This document shows positions 54,966 through 64,000 of a stretch of DNA of 64,000 nt, piece after piece. The notes beneath the pieces were generated by a model. The model made no database searches, was not told the DNA's origin, and worked only from the letters and a program-made list of their open reading frames with translations. The position numbers and the translations under genes are program-made. Every line of letters starts with the position of its first letter. Position 1 is the first letter of the stretch. Origin of the DNA: Euleptes europaea (taxonomy: Eukaryota > Chordata > Lepidosauria > Squamata > Sphaerodactylidae); NCBI RefSeq assembly GCF_029931775.1, contig NC_079321.1, positions 16,698,501 to 16,762,500 of the forward strand, given 5' to 3'.

Positions 54966-57377
54966 TATGAAAGGGAATCCTGACCTCAGTGGCAACTTTC
55001 TCTTTTTCACATGGCTGTCATATCTGGGATAGACAGCAACAAGTGATAAAAGCTGTGCAGGTAGGGGGTGGTTGCTAAGAAGTTAGTGGCCAAAAAAGGC
55101 CTTGCCAAGGAAACTCCTGCAGTTGAAAACACAGGTGTAAGCCAAGCAAAGACAATTCCATTGATGCATCTTCTTAGTGACACGTTCAGGAAGATGGCTC
55201 AACCCGCTCCCCTTCCCACATGGAGAATTTTGTGATCAAGGGCAAAATATTATCCCCGTGGAACTGAAATGTCCAGAGGAGACTAACACCCAAAATATTC
55301 TGCGGCTGCTGCCATACCATCCGCAAGCCAGATTTGGTGGCTCACCTAAAAACACCGCCCCGAACTCCTTGAAGAAAGGGTGGTGGATGGAAATGTCACA
55401 AACAGACACTCGAAGCAGTGCCTTCTGCCTCCTTTGAGCCGCCCCTTGTAGCAAAACAATACCACAACCATTATGTATTTGGGTGGGGGGAATCTATACT
55501 GCTAGGTGGCAGGAACTGCCCCCTGTGCCCTGTAGCTCCTGGCCCATTCAAGAACAGCTGTTCACTGTGAGGGAAAGAAATCCCCCAAATACCTGCTGGG
55601 AACAAGGCACTGAAGGCAGCAGTAGATTCTGGGAGCAGGGCCATGGGATTGCACCTTAAGGAAGTTTGCTGGCTTGCTTTAAAGAGAAAGTTGCTATGCC
55701 TCGATATGGGAGGAGAAAGAAGGATTACTGTGGAAATGGGGGGGTGATGGGAGGGGAAAGTGTGGGAGGGAGATGTATGACAAGCAGTTTTAGGAGGCGG
55801 AGTGTGCCAGGGGGACAGGTGTCTTTTTTTGGAGAACACATAAACTCTTTCACTCTTGGTTGTGAAGCAATATGCAGGGTTTTGTAGCCCACTGATTCCC
55901 CCCTACCCCCGGGCTCTGAAATGCCTCTTTAAAAATACATTTTTTTTTCCTTCCTTCAGAGTCTGCCTTTCTCAAGGGAGATCTAGTGAGTGATTGCCAA
56001 GTCAAAGATAGACGATTATAGTCAGGCTACAGCCCAACACACAGTGGTAGGCATACTTAACGCAACTGCAGGCTGGATGGTAGACCAGAACGGCTTCCGG
56101 TCTTTAGGGTGTGAAGTGGCAGATTCTCCCCATGTCTCCTGGCCTCTTAGCATTCACACAGGCAACCTTAACTCGCTCTAGATTAAAGAGAGCCTTCCCG
56201 ACCGGCCTGCTTCTCATTTCAATAATTTGTTTCCGAACCAGTATAAACAGGAGCATCACGTGGGACACCAGCGAAGAGTCTGCTAACCCGGCCAGATCTT
56301 TATTGCTATGGGCTGTTCTACTCAACGCCTGGGTTTTGTTTCCAGAAGCAAAGAGAGCCCCCCACCCCACCCCACCCCACCGCAGGGGGCTTTCCCCACC
56401 AAAACAAATTTCTTTAGTTAAGGAGACCTGTGATGCCTGACCCAGATTTTTGCGCGCCTCCGTTTTTAACTGCGGAGGTTCACAAAAGAATAGTTCGGAG
56501 CATGTTTTTCCAATATTGTTTCTCAACTAAGTGAACGCCGAAACGAACGATCCCGTAGAACTGTTTATATCCTATTGAGGGTTTTCCGTGCTGGTGACGA
56601 GATTTGCAAGGGGGGAGAGAGAGAACAGTACAAAACTCACGTGCTAAAAAGGGCCTCCGAAGGAGAGGAAGACCCACGAGAGAGGAAACAAGGAAGAAAA
56701 ACACACAGCAAATGTGAAGATACATAGGAGGCGGGGAGCGTTCCCACACTTTGAAGGTAGTATTCCTAACAGCAGCGCAGTTAAAAGGGGAGGAGGATCC
56801 TACCAGCTCGTAATCTGAAGTGGAAAATCCGGCTAAAGCACCTTCAGTTTCACAGGTAGGGCCAGTCTCACGGCGCTCGCTACTCTACTGGCAGCGGCAG
56901 CATTTTTCACAGACAGCGAGGAAACGAAACGTGCTCGTCCGCCCCTTAAAAAAAAATGATCCCAGAGGATGCTGGGGACACAGCCGGGACGGTGCGGAGG
57001 CCACACACGGCAGTGCCATCCCAGCACTGTCTGCGACGGGACGTTCCTACAGATCCCAAAATGCCGGTTCTTTGCAGCAGTCAATAAATAAAATAAAATA
57101 AAAGCACAGCTGCCTTGTATCTTGTCACTGTGCGGGGGGCGGGAAGGCTACATTTCATGGATCTGGTTCCTAAGCGGGCGCAGTGCCATCCAGTTGGGGG
57201 ATGCTTGAAGGAGCCCGTGCGCCCCTGTGAAATGAAGCAGGGCTCTTTTGAGGCCGCTCGACAAGTGGCTCTACAGGGGCCATTGATGCACGGGAGGCTT
57301 CGCCTGGGATTGATGCCTCGGTGCCGCCTTGCCTGTTTCCCCCCATCCCAATCCTTCACACTCAACAGTAATTCCCA

Positions 57378-58067
57378 GTGGGTAGCCGTGTTAGTCTGTC
57401 CGCAGTAGTAGAAAAGGGCCAGAGTCCAGCAGCACCTTAAAGACTAACACAACTATTTTCTGGTAGGGGATGAGCTTTCGGGAGCCACAGCTCCCTTCTT
57501 CAGATACTAGAAAAGGGCCAGAGTCTAGTAGCACCTTAAAGACTAACACAACTATTTTCTGGCAGGGGATGAGCTTTCGGGAGCCACAGCTCCCTTCTTC
57601 AGATACTAGAAAAGGGCCAGAGTCTAGTAGCACCTTAAAGACTAACACAACTATTTTCTGGCAGGGGATGAGCTTTCGGGAGCCACAGCTCCCTTCTTCA
57701 GATACTGGAAAAGGGCCAGAGTCTAGTAGCACCTTAAAGACTAACACAACTATTTTCTGGCAGGGGATGAGCTTTCGGGAGCCACAGCTCCCTTCTTCAG
57801 ATACTGGAAAAGGGCCAGAGTCCAGCAGCACCTTAAAGACTAAGGCCACTATTTTCTGGCAGGGGACGAGCTTTCGGGAGCCACAGCTCCCTTCTTCAGA
57901 TACTGGAAAAGGGCCAGAGTCCAGCAGCACCTTAAAGACTAAGGCCACTATTTTCTGGCAGGGGACGAGCTTTGGTGAGCCACAGCTCCCTTGTTCAGAT
58001 ACTAGCTGTACCTGAAGAAGTGAGCTGTGGCTCCCGGAAGCTCGCCCCCCTACCAGAAAACAGTGGC
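57378..58067 (+). repeat. Fold-back element amplified into a 99-bp tandem array
   Basis: A left flank 'gtagccgtgttagtctgtcc' is followed by six near-identical 99-bp units (starts near 57411, 57510, 57609, 57708, 57807 and 57906). After 58010 comes one short inverted copy ('gaagaagtgagctgtggctc'). The unit equals one arm of the fold-back seen at 28466-28655. Because 99 is a multiple of 3, long repetitive frames stay open on both strands; they are not genes. Confidence 0.9.
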
Positions 58068-58160
58068 GTTAAACTCAACAGTAAGCCCCCCTGCGGAGTT
58101 TGGAGAAGTGGGACGGGGAACACGTGCATCTAGAGACCTGTTTGTATCCTACTTGGGGGG

Positions 58161-58194
58161 GGGGTTCCGAGAGAGAGAGAGAGAGAGAGAGAAA
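58161..58194 (+). repeat. (GA)n microsatellite
   Basis: About 15 'ga' units just inside BMP2 intron 1, next to exon 1. Confidence 0.9.
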
Positions 58195-59181
58195 CCCCAG
58201 GCGAAACCCTCCCCTGCGCAAACGGCCTGGAAGTTGGGGAGGGAAGAAACGTCCTGAGTCGAAGGGGAAGCGGAGAAGGAAGGAAGGTGCCTGCGGGGAG
58301 AAGGGGCTTGGGGAGTCCCGTCCCCCCCCCCCCCAGCTTCCGAGCAGGCACTGCTCTCGGTGACCCCAGCCCCCCCCCCCCCCAGCTACCTTTAGGGTCC
58401 CGCCGATCGCCTAAGAAGCAGTAGCAGCGCAGTCGGGCCCGTCCATCGAGTCGGCCTCCGCATGGACCCCGCCGGGCCGATCGAGGCGTCGGGCCCGCCG
58501 GCAGGGGTCGGTCGGTCGGTGGGTGCGTCGGTGGGTGGAGGCGGCGGGAGGTCCCCTCCCAGGCTCCGCTTAGCTCCCTGGCGGCGGCGCAGGCCCCATC
58601 CCGGCGGGGCTCCCTCTCCGTCCGCGCGCGGGCTTCACCGGGGCTGCGGCCGGCCTGTGGCCCTCGCTGCCTGCCGCATCTCACTGCCGGCGGGCCGGGC
58701 GCCGCCCGCAGCCGCCCCCGGGGGGCCCCCGGCGCGCGGCCGGCGCTCTCCGCCGCCTGGGGGGCATGCCCCGCGCCTCTCCCCCGGCCCGACGCTGCCG
58801 CTCCGCGCGGGGGCCGGCGCCCGGGGCATCGGCGGCCGCGGCCCCGGGACGGCTCCCCCCGGCCGGGCGGCTCCTGCTCCTTCTCCGCGCAGCCGAGCCC
58901 TGCGGACGGCGCTGCTCCTCCTCCTCCTCCTCGGCCGGCCGCGCTGCCCACCCGGGCACCCCGGGGGCCGTCGGGGGGCTGCTCCTTCTGCCGCCGGCCT
59001 CCCCCCCCTCCCTTCTCTCCTCTCCGCTTCTCTCCTCTTGGGGGCTCCGCTGCCCGCCGACGGCGCGACCCCGGGGGCTGGAGGCGGGCGCGCCGAGGGC
59101 AGGGCCGGCCTGGCTGCGAACCGGGAGCCCGGGCGGCGTCGGAGGCGGCGGCGGCTGCTGGAAAGAGGCACGGCGGGGCGG

Positions 59182-59189
59182 CTTTTAAA
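59182..59189 (-). promoter_or_regulatory. Possible TATA-like box
   Basis: TTTAAAAG on the minus strand inside the CpG island. A start about 30 bp downstream (near 59150) would shorten exon 1. Weak evidence. Confidence 0.25.
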
Positions 59190-59289
59190 GGGAACGCCGC
59201 CCCCTTTTCCAACCTCCTCCCCCCCCCACCGCCCCACCCCGCCAGCCAGCCAGCCAGCCAGCCGGCCTTCCGAGGGGTGTTTAGCGCGC

Positions 59290-59312
59290 GGTTCTCTCTC
59301 TCTCTCTCTCTC
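59290..59312 (+). repeat. (TC)n microsatellite
   Basis: About 11 'tc' units at the presumed 5' edge of exon 1. Confidence 0.9.
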
Positions 59313-59484
59313 CCTGCAACTTTCCGGATTAGGATCAGTAACGCTGGCAGGGAGGGAGGAGGAGCCGGGGCTCTGGCCGGAGCTCCAGCCCTCGACGATG
59401 CTCCCCCCCCCTCGTTTAAAAGCCATCTCGCTCTTGGGGCGCGGGGGGGGGGGAGAGCGCGAGAGAAGCACGCAGGGGGGCGGC

Positions 59485-60080
59485 GATCCCAAGTTGGGTT
59501 TTGCAGCTGCCGCGATCCCTAATTGAGTTTTGCAGCTGCGCGATCCCTAGTTGAGTTTTGCAGCTGCGCGATCCCAAGTTGGGTTTTGCAGCTGCGCGAT
59601 CCCAAGTTGGGTTTGCAGCTGCGCGATCCCAAGTTTGGGTTTGCAGCTGCCGCGATCCCTAGTTGAGGTTTGCAGCTGCCGCGATCCCAAGTTGGGTTTT
59701 GCAGCTGCGCGATCCCTAGTTGGGTTTTGCAGCTGCGCGATCCCTAGTTGAGTTTTGCAGCTGCGCGATCCCAAGTTGGGTTTTGCAGCTGCGCGATCCC
59801 AAGTTTGGGTTTGCAGCTGCGCGATCCCAAGTTTGGGTTTGCAGCTGCCGCGATCCCTAGTTGAGGTTTGCAGCTGCCGCGATCCCAAGTTGGGTTTTGC
59901 AGCTGCGCGATCCCTAGTTGGGTTTTGCAGCTGCCGCGATCCCTAGTTGGGTTTTGCAGCTGCCGCGATCCCTAGTTGAGTTTTGCAGCTGCGCGATCCC
60001 AAGTTGGGTTTTGCAGCTGCGCGATCCCTAGTTGAGTTTTGCAGCTGCCGCGATCCCAAGTTTGGTTTTGCAGCGGCCGC
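59485..60080. repeat. E-box minisatellite upstream of BMP2 (about 20 units of 28-31 bp)
   Basis: Repeating unit 'gcagctgcgcgatcccaagt' plus 'tgggttt'. I count 20 perfect GCAGCTGC (first near 59503, last near 60041) and one altered copy (cagcggcc) at the right end. Units vary as cccaag/ccctag and gcgcgat/gccgcgat, in alternating patterns that suggest higher-order duplication. The array begins about 150 bp upstream of the presumed BMP2 start region. Confidence 0.95.
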
Positions 60081-60325
60081 GGAGCAAAGGTTTAAAGGGG
60101 GGGGGGGAGACCAAAATGTGTCCCGAGGGCATCGCTTCTTCAAGAGAGCGCTGGGTGAGAACGGGAGCAAACGCGACGGGGGTGTTTCTTTCTCTCTCTC
60201 TCCCCCCCCCCCCGCCCCAAATAAAAATGTCAGGACGAAGTTTGGAAATCCGCTTCGAGTTGAGGCAAGTGGATTTGGGGGGGGGGGCGTTCCCGCTGCC
60301 GTTTGGGAATCGAGAACAAGATCTA
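60081..60325. other. G- and C-run-rich upstream sequence
   Basis: Runs of G (60101-60108, 60277-60286) and a TC/C tract (60191-60213). No other feature. Confidence 0.5.
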
Positions 60326-60497
60326 GGCCATTTCTGCAGGGGAGGTTTTGGCCTTGGATTTGCCGGTCTTTAGATGCCCATTTTCCCCATCCGAATTCTC
60401 AGAACTCTACAGGGGGGGCTTCTTGTTGAGTTTTGAAAATATGGATGGGAAAAATATGCATCTAAAGAGCAACAAAACCTCCCATGCATAAATGGCC
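60326..60497. mobile_element. Hairpin MITE, TTTATGC-terminal type, family 3
   Basis: GGCCATTTCTGCAGGGGAGG at the left pairs with CCTCCCATGCATAAATGGCC at the right, and the pairing extends inwards ('tctttagatgc' with 'gcatctaaaga'). Flanks cta (60323-60325) and tta (60498-60500) fit a 3-bp target duplication. Only 172 bp; no coding. Confidence 0.82.
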
Positions 60498-60500
60498 TTA

Positions 60501-61204
60501 GGGTGAATGTGGCTGTGGGGTCCAGTTCACCCTTCTCTACCCCCGTTTCTTGGGTTCTTTCCATCCCACCACTAGGCAATACGTCCAATCCAAGTTGGGC
60601 GTGTCTGGGGAGGGGGTGTTAAGTACGTGTGTGGGGTCTCTCCCAGGGCTTCTGCTGGCAGTGGGAAGGGAGGGGTGGCTATTTATTCCCTTCTCTTCCG
60701 ATCAAGCAGGAGGAGTGCAAGGGTTTTCCCGTCCAAGGTCCGCCAGACATTGGAGCGGCCAGAAAAGAAATTCAGAAGAACGACCGCTTATAGAGACTCT
60801 GGTCCATAAGGGAAAGTAACTAGCTGGTTCTGCCTTTGCAAATCGGATTAGCTCGGTGCGGTGGGACTGAACTGTTTGCTGACTTGGGAGGTGTGAAGGT
60901 CGGAGGGGGAGAGGGAATCCTCGGGGTGCTTGGAAAGAATCCCAGAGCGGTAAAAGGATGGATTTCACCTGTGCTATATCCAACAGAGTTAGAAGGATGC
61001 TAAACACTGGCTCCTAAACTTCTTATTCAGGAGACCCCAGAATTTGGAATGTGGTCCACACACACCCCTCCAGTGTCATGCAGCTTCAAACAACCACCCC
61101 TACCTATTTTGCCTTTTGGTGTTTATCACATCCCTGTCCTACTTATGCTTTGTCCAAGGAGCTGAGACATGCGGTCATTCATCCCACTGTATTGTCTTAA
61201 AAAC
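60501..61204. other. BMP2 upstream region, no recognised feature
   Basis: Single-copy-looking, GC-moderate. It could hold promoter-proximal control sites, but none stands out. Confidence 0.45.
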
Positions 61205-61625
61205 TTCGGCAGGTTCAGTTGGGCGAGGGTGAGTTGGGGAAAGCTGAGTCTGAATCCCCACGCTGCCAGGGAAACTTGCTGGGTGACCTCGGGCACACTC
61301 TCACAAACACATGGAGCTGCCTTATACTGAATCAGACCCTTGGTCCATCAAAGTCAGTATTGTCTACTTCAACCAGCAGCGGCTCTCCAGGGTCCCAGGC
61401 TGAGGTCTTTCACATAACCTACTTGCCTAGTCCCATTAACTGGAGATGCCGGGGATTGAACCTGGGACCTTCTGCGTGCCAAGCAGAGCCTCTACAACTG
61501 AGCCACAGCCCCTCCCATAGCCCCTCTCAGCCTAGCCAACCTCACAGAGTTGTTATGAAGATAAAAGGGAGAACAGTGTTGTAAGCTGCTGGGTCCCCCC
61601 CCTTGGGGAGGAAATATTGAAGAAC
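61205..61625 (+). mobile_element. SINE-A, split by SINE-C
   Basis: The head part runs to 'gacctcgggcacactctc' (about 61303). After the insertion the body resumes 'ctctcagcctagccaacctc' and ends 'ccttggggaggaaatattga'. Confidence 0.85.
61305..61516 (-). mobile_element. SINE-C inserted in SINE-A
   Basis: Antisense 'aaacacatggagctgcctta' to 'tgagccacagcccctccc'. Inserted after the host SINE-A, giving the relative age of the two copies. Confidence 0.9.
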
Positions 61626-61631
61626 ATAGTA

Positions 61632-61890
61632 AAAGAAGAAGAGTTTTTATATGCCAACTTTCTCTACCACTTAAGGAAGAATCAAACCAGCTTACAATCA
61701 CCTTCCCTTCCCCTTCCCACAACAGACACCCTGTGAGGTAGGTGGGGCTGAGAGAGCTCTAAAAGAGCTGTGACTAGCCCAAGGTCACTCAGCTGGATTC
61801 GTGTGGAGGAGTGGGGAACCAAACCCAGTTCTCCAGATCAGACTCCACCGCTCCAAACCATCGCTCTTGACCACTATACCACACTGCCCA
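61632..61890 (-). mobile_element. SINE-B
   Basis: 'aaagaagaagagtttttata' to 'ccactataccacactgccc', with a short internal deletion after 'ctggattcgtgtgg'. Confidence 0.9.
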
Positions 61891-62116
61891 GCAAACATTA
61901 TGTCTGAGTGGGGAATTTTAACTCTAAGCTTACTGGGGCTGCTGCCTTATGTGGTCAGGCCCATTTTCCAGACTGGTGAATGTGAGGAAATTGGTCTCTG
62001 TAAAAGCTGTCCAGTGGTTAGAGAATCTGGACTAAATTTCAACCCTGCTCTGAAGAATGCTGCTGTACCACATTTCCTTTCAGGGTCTCTCCTGTTAATT
62101 TGGCCCTTTTCTCACT

Positions 62117-62400
62117 CTAGAAGAAGAAGAGTTGGTTTTTATATGCCAACTTTCTCTATCATTTAAGTTAGAATCAAACTGGCTTACAATCACCTTCCCT
62201 TCCCCTCCCCACAGCAGACATCCTGTGAGGTAGTAGGTGGGGCTGAGAGAGCTCTAAGAGAGCTGTGACTGGCCCAAGGTCACCCAGCCGGCTTCATGTG
62301 TAGGAGCGAGGAAACCAACAGGGTTCACCACATTAGCATCCGCAACTCATGTGGAGGAGTGGGGAATCAAACCCGGTTCTCCAGATCAGAGTCTACCGTT
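62117..62400 (-). mobile_element. SINE-B, head missing
   Basis: 'tagaagaagaagagttggtt' to 'ctccagatcagagtctaccg'. Confidence 0.9.
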
Positions 62401-62989
62401 TGCAAAAGTCGTAATCCTCTCTTGCAGTTGGATTTCAAAGGTACACCCCTAAATAACAACCCACTGCTGGTAACTTCGGCAGCACTTGCAAAGGGCAAAG
62501 CACCAGGAGCTTTTCCACTGTTGGGGCTTGTACCCTTTATTGATGATCTACCGTGCAAGGGAGTGTTCAGCACACAAAAAGAGTTATTGAGGTTTGCAAG
62601 GGATCAACATGGCATTCGATGCCTAAGACTGATGCATGGGAGAAGCCGCTTAAAAAAATGTGTCAGACTCAGCCTGCATTCAGGTGACCGTTCTCCTGCT
62701 TTATTATTAATGTATTAAAATTTATTGTACGGTATAATCCACCTGGAATGTGTATCAGTGAAGGAGGCCATGCACATTTAAAACATAGGCCACTACTTTC
62801 CTTGTGGCTGTCTATGGCAGAAGACTCTCCATCCAAAACCAGGTGCTTTTTTTTTTTTTTTGGTCCTGTATTGACTTAACAACACTAAATGAAAATCAGC
62901 AGAGAAGTCCTCATCCTAGTTGTACAGGTGGGCCCCTTACCTCGCTTCTGTTGCTGGCTTGAGAAAAGCTGCTAGAGCGGGTAATCATT
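62401..62989. other. No recognised feature
   Basis: A plus-strand frame at 62296-62718 (140 codons) starts inside SINE-B and has no recognisable domain. T tract at 62849-62861. Confidence 0.4.
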
Positions 62990-62997
62990 ACGTAGAG

Positions 62998-63274
62998 CAG
63001 GGGTGTCAAACTCATTTGTTACAAGAGCCGGATATGACGTCAATGTCACTTGGTCGGGCCAGGCCATTTAATGCCAGGTACCGGAGATACCAACTTTATG
63101 GAAGACGCAGGCAAAGCCAATTAATGATATTATTTTTTATTATTTTTTACTTTACTGGGCTCACCAGCCCAGAGTGGGAGAAGGTGGGGGGGGCTGCCTC
63201 GGCTGGCTCACGGGCTGCACAAGAGCTCTCAAGGGGCCAGATCCAGCCCCTGAGCCTTATGTTTGACACCCCTG
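62998..63274. mobile_element. Complete non-autonomous hAT transposon (MITE)
   Basis: Terminal inverted repeats CAGGGGTGTCAAACTCAT and ATGTTTGACACCCCTG. Flanking 8-bp duplication acgtagag (62990-62997) and atgtagag (63275-63282), with one mismatch. 277 bp, non-coding. A typical hAT family unrelated to hAT-MITE-1. Confidence 0.92.
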
Positions 63275-63282
63275 ATGTAGAG

Positions 63283-64000
63283 GGAACGGATGCAGAAGAG
63301 AATCCAGGTTTCATTGATATCTACCAAGCTTCAGTCTTTATAAATAGCATTTAAGGCTGGGAAAGTTTTATGTGTGTGGGTGTGTGAGGGGGGGGGGTCA
63401 CCTAACATTAAAAAATGCCAGGGCTCCAAAAAGGTTGCTTCTTTTTGTGGGATTTGACCTCGAGCTCCCAGTTGTTCACAAGTGCTTTTCTGCGATGCAG
63501 AATCTTTTTTTCTTTTAGAAATGGCTGCCCTCCTGTGGTGGAAATGTGTCCGAACACATCAGTGGAAACAAAAATCCCAATTGGCAAAGTGTTTAGAGCC
63601 GGTCCCAGACAACAATTCGCTTTCAGCGCTCGAATACACCTTTCTGCTCACTTTCACCTCACTTTTGTGCACATGAATCAGTCGATCAATCTCTTGGAGC
63701 TTCAAAGGTTTCAGCTGCTGACGTGGCGGGTTGCGCTACTTCCGTAATCGTTTCCCCCTACTGTGGACGCGACACGGTCCCAGTCTAAACATCTTCATAC
63801 GATGACATAGATGAATGCAGAACAACCATACTGATAAGCAACAAATATATATCAAATTACAAAAACACACACAATAGTTTTATGAAAGAAACTGGAAGGT
63901 GAGGAGTCGGAGCTGAGTGGTGGGAGGCTACTTTGTGCTTTGCTTGAGAGCTTCTTTCTACTTGACTGACACACACCACTTGTATCCACAGGTTTTGGCA
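63283..64000. other. No recognised feature
   Basis: AT-rich sequence to the window edge. The 110-codon frame at 63415-63747 has no recognisable domain. Confidence 0.4.

Larger units (their letters stand above)
54575..58389 (-). other. BMP2 intron 1 (3.8 kb)
   Basis: Donor G|GTAGCT after exon 1; acceptor 'ttgtgctacag' before exon 2. It contains a LINE fragment and a fold-back-derived tandem array (annotated separately). The rest, including 54,966-57,377, shows no gene; overlapping frames there are short. Confidence 0.85.
58390..59330 (-). other. BMP2: BMP2 exon 1, 5' untranslated (5' end approximate)
   Basis: The 3' end is fixed by similarity: on the minus strand 'ctgcttcttaggcgatcg' then 'ccctaaag|gtagct' resembles the end of human BMP2 exon 1 (TGCTTCTTAG...CCTAAAG) as I remember it. 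The 5' limit is set loosely by 'agttgcagggaga' near 59315-59327, which resembles the start region of the human mRNA. Purely non-coding; the true transcription start is not visible. Confidence 0.7.
58400..59480. promoter_or_regulatory. CpG island covering BMP2 exon 1 and promoter
   Basis: Very GC-rich with dense CG dinucleotides, in contrast to the AT-rich surroundings. It coincides with exon 1 of BMP2 and is the expected unmethylated promoter island of a developmental gene. It also explains the 285-360-codon open frames on both strands. Confidence 0.88.

Noticed and set aside
58130-59526. Open frames of 285-360 codons on both strands over BMP2 exon 1
   Set aside because: They arise because the CpG island lacks AT-rich stop codons. 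They are low-complexity (Pro, Arg, Gly, Ala) and overlap in several frames, with no domain.
59547-60170. Repetitive cysteine- or glutamine-rich frames upstream of BMP2
   Set aside because: They are translations of the E-box minisatellite and occur on both strands.
1-64000. Endogenous retrovirus, LTR element or Polinton
   Set aside because: I found no paired long terminal repeats, primer-binding site or gag/pol/env-like frame. The repeats seen are SINEs, LINE ends and short DNA transposons.

Overview
The window is nuclear DNA from a vertebrate, almost certainly a squamate reptile (lizard-like; I cannot name the species). Two things point there. First, it carries an intact BMP2 gene on the minus strand: 396 codons, the same length as I recall for human BMP2. 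Second, the repeats are squamate-typical: Sauria SINEs with the Bov-B-like 3' end, 5S-rRNA-derived SINEs, several tRNA-derived SINEs, CR1 and other LINE tails, and many short non-autonomous DNA transposons.

Layout. Positions 1-45,249 lie downstream of BMP2 and hold no gene I can support. The stretch is a patchwork of repeats separated by unrecognised single-copy sequence; bases 1-1,257 look most like a conserved non-coding block. BMP2 runs right to left: CpG island and non-coding exon 1 at about 58,390-59,330, intron 1, exon 2 at 54,219-54,574 (ATG at 54,562-54,564), intron 2, exon 3 at 46,157-47,001, then a 3'UTR to about 45,250. Upstream of exon 1 lie an E-box-bearing minisatellite (59,485-60,080), a hairpin MITE, more SINEs and a hAT MITE. 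The window ends in unannotated sequence.

Repeat names used below. hAT-MITE-1: about 205 bp, termini TAGGGTTGCCA/TGGCAACCCTA, 8-bp target duplications seen directly at several copies. SINE-A: tRNA-like head with a body ending in a 'gctttgggtccccattggggagaaagg'-type segment. SINE-B: tRNA-like head, about 310 bp, ending in 'aaaaaccaactcttctt'. SINE-B': the same head with a short tail shared with the 5S SINE. SINE-C: a different tRNA-like head ('ggctcagtggtagagc') and a tail ending 'gcagcttcatgtgttc'. The 'TTTATGC-terminal' elements are TIR elements with GGYNRTTTATGC ends.

Most notable observations: a U6 snRNA-SINE chimera present twice 0.4 kb apart with the same internal deletion; a 20-copy array of about 29-bp units, each with a CAGCTG E-box, just upstream of BMP2 exon 1; a six-copy 99-bp array grown from a fold-back element in BMP2 intron 1; a fold-back insertion with a 14-bp target duplication; and complete absence of hAT-MITE-1 from the right 25 kb although it is frequent in the left 39 kb. 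I see no retrovirus, LTR element, toxin gene, CRISPR array or bacterial-type feature.
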